Source: a virus
Strand: one strand, 5' to 3'
Virus record (IMG/VR): IMGVR_UViG_3300020428_000007
Location: 62,001-126,000 of that record
Length of the DNA stretch: 64,000 bases
This document shows positions 60,709-64,000 of the stretch, in pieces (the stretch's first letter is position 1; each line of letters opens with the position of its first letter). Under the pieces are notes generated by a model. The model made no database searches. It saw nothing but the letters and a program-made list of their open reading frames with translations, and had not been told where the DNA came from. The position numbers were made by a program, and so were the translations under genes.

Positions 60709-62123
60709 AGGTAATCCTTATTCAAGTTATGCTTTATCCAGAGTTTGCATTCATCATACGTCTGACGTATTGGATTGAATAAAACAACTCGATTAGATTT
60801 TACGATTGTGTAAGGCTTGGTGTCTTGTCTACCAGTATGAAAAGAAGATTCTGAAAACCCTTCATAGAGCTTAGCTTTCCAACTACGACGACTCTTACCG
60901 TTACCGTCAATTTCAGGGTCAGACTCGATACAGCCAATAATACGATTATCGAACATAACGTCAAATCGTGTACGTTCTTTAGAGTCTAGACGTTTTTGCT
61001 TAGGACATACTCGAAAAGAAATACGAGGAGTAACGGCTGAATCAGATTCTAGTCCGTCTATTGTGTCAAGCTCTAAAGGAACTTGTTCTTCCTCAGGCTC
61101 TTCTTCCATTTCTTTCTCTAGCTCTTCCTCAGTAGGCAAAAAGCCCTCTTCAATCATTTCTTGAATGGCTTGAATTTTGGCAATCTTTACTGATAGTACC
61201 TCTAAGTCCAAGTCTTTAAACCAATCAGAAAACAAATTAATGAAAGTTTCTAAAGTGTCCTTAACTTCAGGCGGCTCATAGTCTTCGTCTTCGTCTTCTG
61301 GCTCTTCTTCCTCAGAAACCTCGTCAGCCATTTCGTCTATATCATCTTCATTCGATAGAGATACAAACCTTTTGGATGCAAGGGAATCTAGAAATAATTC
61401 AAGCTCTGTTTTGTAGTCGTTAACGCTGGTGGATTTGCGGGCAGCACTTACACTACTTAAACCGTTACCATCCATGTAGCGTTTAATTTCTTTATAGTTG
61501 GTAGGACCCAAGAAAGCACCAAGTACAGTATCGACTAAACGATTGCTGGTCTTAGACAATCCTTTTTGACCTACAATGTTTTCAGTAATAGACTTTAGAA
61601 CTTGCGTAGCTAACTTAGCGCCTTCCATTTCTTCTTTAGGTGCACCTTTAGCTTTGAACTTACCTTGCGCGAAAGTCTTGGTAAATGATAGGAAGTTTTT
61701 ATTTCCTTGGGGCGAGAACTTGTTAGCTACTACGTCTTTGATACGCGGTATGTTACGTCTAAACTTGGAATAGTTTTCTTGTATATCTTGTTTGACTGAA
61801 TACTTGTTTTGAAAAACGCGCTCGTCAATAGCTCTGTCCGTAATAGCCTGTTTAGCTCTGGCTCGTCTACTTAACTTAACGGGTTCTTTTACTTCTGGCT
61901 TTGATGGTAGCGCAGGTTTTGCTTGCTTTCTTTCTGCCTTAGGAAGCTGAATTTCTTTACGCTTAGCTTTAGAAGAATTATCCAGTGATAGAGTTCCAGC
62001 CCTAACACCTTGTGCATACTTGCTCTTTGGATGCGCTTCAATATAAGCTTTGCGAGTAGCTGGCGAAGCTTTCTTCCACCAGCCTGCTTCTTCGGCAGAT
62101 AAACTAGTTATGCCGTAATCCAT
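60705..62123 (-). CDS. Large acidic/basic head-associated protein, 472 aa
   Basis: It starts MDYGITSLSAEEAGWWKKAS; the SLSA part recalls the shared peptide. WWKKASPATRKAYIEAHPKS is a small motif found in many phage proteins of uncertain role. A long basic Lys/Arg/Pro segment (residues 50-150) is followed by an acidic tract (EVSEEEEPEDEDEDYEPPE around 285) and another Glu-rich stretch near 340. Opposite charges suggest it bridges DNA and scaffold in the prohead. Possible core protein or injected protein. Confidence 0.65.
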   Translation of the reverse strand: MDYGITSLSAEEAGWWKKASPATRKAYIEAHPKSKYAQGVRAGTLSLDNSSKAKRKEIQLPKAERKQAKPALPSKPEVKEPVKLSRRARAKQAITDRAIDERVFQNKYSVKQDIQENYSKFRRNIPRIKDVVANKFSPQGNKNFLSFTKTFAQGKFKAKGAPKEEMEGAKLATQVLKSITENIVGQKGLSKTSNRLVDTVLGAFLGPTNYKEIKRYMDGNGLSSVSAARKSTSVNDYKTELELFLDSLASKRFVSLSNEDDIDEMADEVSEEEEPEDEDEDYEPPEVKDTLETFINLFSDWFKDLDLEVLSVKIAKIQAIQEMIEEGFLPTEEELEKEMEEEPEEEQVPLELDTIDGLESDSAVTPRISFRVCPKQKRLDSKERTRFDVMFDNRIIGCIESDPEIDGNGKSRRSWKAKLYEGFSESSFHTGRQDTKPYTIVKSNRVVLFNPIRQTYDECKLWIKHNLNKDYL

Positions 62124-62125
62124 AA

Positions 62126-62587
62126 TTAACTCAACATTGAAATAACGTTTCGTAAAATTTCAGCTTCGGGTATCTTGTACTTTTCAGATACTTGAGCTAA
62201 AGACTGAGTAAGCTTTTCTTTCACTTCATTAGAGGCAAGAGAAAGGTCTTTCTTTCGTTCACGATCTAAAGCTTTGTTCGTATTTTTGATAAACGTAGGT
62301 GCTAGTGAGTTTAACACTCTTTCTATATCACCGATTTCAAGTTTACCAATATTGTACTCTTCGCGAAAAGCTACTATGTCTCGGTTGTTGCCTTTGATCA
62401 TATTCTTAGTAAAAGTAATAATCTCTTCTGGCTTTAGCTTGGAAGTAGCTGTAATTTCAGATATCTCACCTAGAGCCTTCTTTGCGGCATGAATGTTTCC
62501 ATCAATAGCACTTTTTGCAAATTTTATTACATTTTTGATTAGCACACTAGAGCTTGCTAAAGAGGTTAAAGGTACACTTACTTTCAT
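62126..62587 (-). CDS. Protein with shared N-terminal signature, 153 aa
   Basis: I start at ATG 62585-62587. It overlaps the glycosyltransferase stop by ATGA, the common coupling in this genome, and gives MKVSVPLTSLASSS, matching the shared peptide. A longer reading from 62617 would overlap by 34 bases. The body is helical and Lys-rich. Function unknown. Confidence 0.7.
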   Translation of the reverse strand: MKVSVPLTSLASSSVLIKNVIKFAKSAIDGNIHAAKKALGEISEITATSKLKPEEIITFTKNMIKGNNRDIVAFREEYNIGKLEIGDIERVLNSLAPTFIKNTNKALDRERKKDLSLASNEVKEKLTQSLAQVSEKYKIPEAEILRNVISMLS

Positions 62588-63708
62588 TTCGTTTGTCTCT
62601 GCATAGAAGCTAGCCAATGTATGTTCTCAGATATACGAACAAGGTCTTCTTGTGGAACATACTGTTTAAATTCCATAATAAGATGTGCGTAAGATCTGGC
62701 AGCACCTTCGTAGTCACCTAGTTCACTACGAGCCTTACCGTTCAAGTCATACGCTTGCCATAGCAATTCGTTGTTCTTGTTATAAATTACATTCTTAGAC
62801 TTGTTGAGGGCTGCTCCCATCATTCTATCAGTCCAGAATAGAATACCTATTGCATCATCTTTGTAGTAATGAGAATAGGCTAAGTACAACATTACTTCTA
62901 TGTGATTTATATCTAAGGCAAGTGCTTTATAAAGAGTAGATTCATTATCTATACCTAACTGCCTTTCTGCAAAAGACCGTAGTATGTAAGAATCAATCAT
63001 TTGTGCAGTATCTACCATTTCAGTAAATCTAGACATATCGTGTAGAACCGCATAACACTCTGCAAAATCATCTTTATAGAAAAGTTCGCGGGCATAATAG
63101 TGAGCACATCTTAAATCAGTACCGTTCTTAAAGTACTGGTCACGCAATAGTTCTATATAGTTGCGCGGCTTCTTTGGGTCTGGATGATGTGTAAACTCAA
63201 TAGAAGTAAGAGCATATTCTGATTTATCTTTTTCTAACAGTAACTCGTGGCAGGCATATTTCCAATAGAACCCTCTAGCCGAGTGTATCTTTGACTGAGT
63301 GTAAGTTACAGTATCAGAGAACTTCATTGTAGTTTTCAAACAATGAAACTTGCGGTCAATAGGTATATCGTAATCGATAATAGTAGAAGCAAGAGTTTCA
63401 TACCACTTATCAGATATACGTTCATCTAAGTCTGCCCACATTAGTAGGTCATATATGCCGAGACTACGCTGCGCTATCTCCATTGCCATGTTACGTGCAA
63501 TGCTAAAATTAAAAGGGCGAATATCTGCTTGATGAACTTCGATTGCAGGAAATTCATCTTTTAATGACTCTGCAAGTTGTACAGAATTATCGGTGCTGCC
63601 TGTATCAAGCAAAACAATTCTATGTGCGTATGGTACGAACTGCTCCACAAACGGTCTTAAGTTAGCAGCCTCGTTTTTCATTATCGCATATATAGAAATC
63701 TTAAACAT
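62584..63708 (-). CDS. GT2-family glycosyltransferase with TPR-like C-terminal half
   Basis: The N terminus has the GT-A fold of family 2: ISIYAIMKNEAANLRPFVEQ, VLLDTGSTDNS, then LMWADLDERIS with the DxD-like D-L-D metal site. Residues 190-374 are helical pairs (CAHYYARELFYKDDFAECYA, ARSELGDYEGAARSYAHLI) typical of TPR-like repeats. It transfers a sugar to an unknown acceptor: a virion protein, phage DNA base or host glycan. The gene overlaps the upstream one by 8 bases within the head operon, so virion glycosylation is plausible. Confidence 0.8.
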   Translation of the reverse strand: MFKISIYAIMKNEAANLRPFVEQFVPYAHRIVLLDTGSTDNSVQLAESLKDEFPAIEVHQADIRPFNFSIARNMAMEIAQRSLGIYDLLMWADLDERISDKWYETLASTIIDYDIPIDRKFHCLKTTMKFSDTVTYTQSKIHSARGFYWKYACHELLLEKDKSEYALTSIEFTHHPDPKKPRNYIELLRDQYFKNGTDLRCAHYYARELFYKDDFAECYAVLHDMSRFTEMVDTAQMIDSYILRSFAERQLGIDNESTLYKALALDINHIEVMLYLAYSHYYKDDAIGILFWTDRMMGAALNKSKNVIYNKNNELLWQAYDLNGKARSELGDYEGAARSYAHLIMEFKQYVPQEDLVRISENIHWLASMQRQTK

Positions 63709-64000
63709 TATTTATCTCTCTTATATTTCCGCTTTCCCACCACTTATCGCCGTAGTCAGCCGTTATTTCAAAAGTGTATTCATCGTACTTACTATAATCA
63801 AGACCTATATTCACATCATAGTAATACGGTACACCATTACGATAGCCACCAAACTGTCTGCGTGTCCTGTGATGGAAATAATTCTTCTGTACAAGAACTA
63901 AAGTATATGGACGTTTAGTAGGTCTGTACGGTACATCTGAGTCTCCATCAAAACCCATTAAGTCAGCATCAGACTCTATATCAAAGTCATAATACTTATT
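63701..64000 (-). CDS. Unknown protein, C-terminal part only (cut by window edge)
   Basis: The frame is open from the window edge (64000) to the stop at 63701-63703. A Met at 63956-63958 is internal because 14 more codons upstream are open, including acidic residues (YYDFDIESDAD). The visible 99 residues are Tyr/Arg/Asp-rich with a YRPTKRPYTLVLVQKNYFHH segment. No domain is recognised. Confidence 0.6.
   Translation of the reverse strand, partial: NKYYDFDIESDADLMGFDGDSDVPYRPTKRPYTLVLVQKNYFHHRTRRQFGGYRNGVPYYYDVNIGLDYSKYDEYTFEITADYGDKWWESGNIREINNV

Overview
The window is part of the genome of a large tailed phage with a contractile tail (myovirus morphology). Tail sheath, tail tube, tape measure, baseplate hub, spike, LysM wedge, major capsid, scaffold and prohead protease genes are all recognisable. 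No integrase, transposase, tRNA or CRISPR array was seen, and no portal or terminase gene lies inside the window. The DNA is AT-rich by eye. A small PstS-like periplasmic protein and lectin-like modules resemble Vibrio/Shewanella-type proteins, so a marine gammaproteobacterial host is likely but not proven.

Layout. Bases 1-9252 (+ strand) are a tightly overlapping operon of small unknown genes and nucleotide metabolism: an acyl-carrier-protein-like protein lacking its serine, dCMP deaminase, an enlarged ThyA and a DHH phosphoesterase. A 340-base non-coding stretch (7790-8129) holds several nested and crossing inverted repeats. A convergent terminator pair (9266-9330) separates this from the rest of the window, which is entirely on the - strand. 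Bases 9378-15743 (-) hold dTMP kinase, an MmcB-like nuclease, a secreted PstS-like protein, an Acb1-like 2H phosphoesterase (candidate anti-CBASS) and several unknown proteins. Bases 15792-30636 (-) are a tandem array of 16 adhesin-like genes, most of them paralogues, many with an inserted discoidin-like domain. Bases 30694-42832 hold fibre, spike, hub, wedge, tape measure and tail assembly genes. Bases 42846-51542 hold tube, sheath, neck, capsid, decoration and scaffold genes. Bases 51784-64000 hold a cluster of probable internal head proteins, a type IB topoisomerase, a zinc metalloprotease, the prohead protease and a glycosyltransferase.

Two signals stand out. First, at least 14 otherwise unrelated - strand proteins begin with the same short peptide, roughly M-x(1-4)-[IL]-x-[IVL]-x-[LF]-x-S-[LIM]-S-A. 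I interpret it as a capsid-targeting propeptide for proteins packaged in the head and cut by the phage protease. It also fixes the starts of several genes. Second, the 484-codon histone-H1-like gene at 52413-53867 ends in two in-frame A AAA AAG slippery heptamers directly before its stop codon. They have an upstream SD-like element and a downstream stem, and a 210-codon open frame lacking a good start follows in -1. This is a strong candidate for programmed frameshifting.

The genes fit one plan. Early + strand genes supply nucleotides. The - strand operons build the head and load it with DNA-binding, topoisomerase and protease proteins, build the contractile tail, and decorate it with a large set of adhesin-like proteins.
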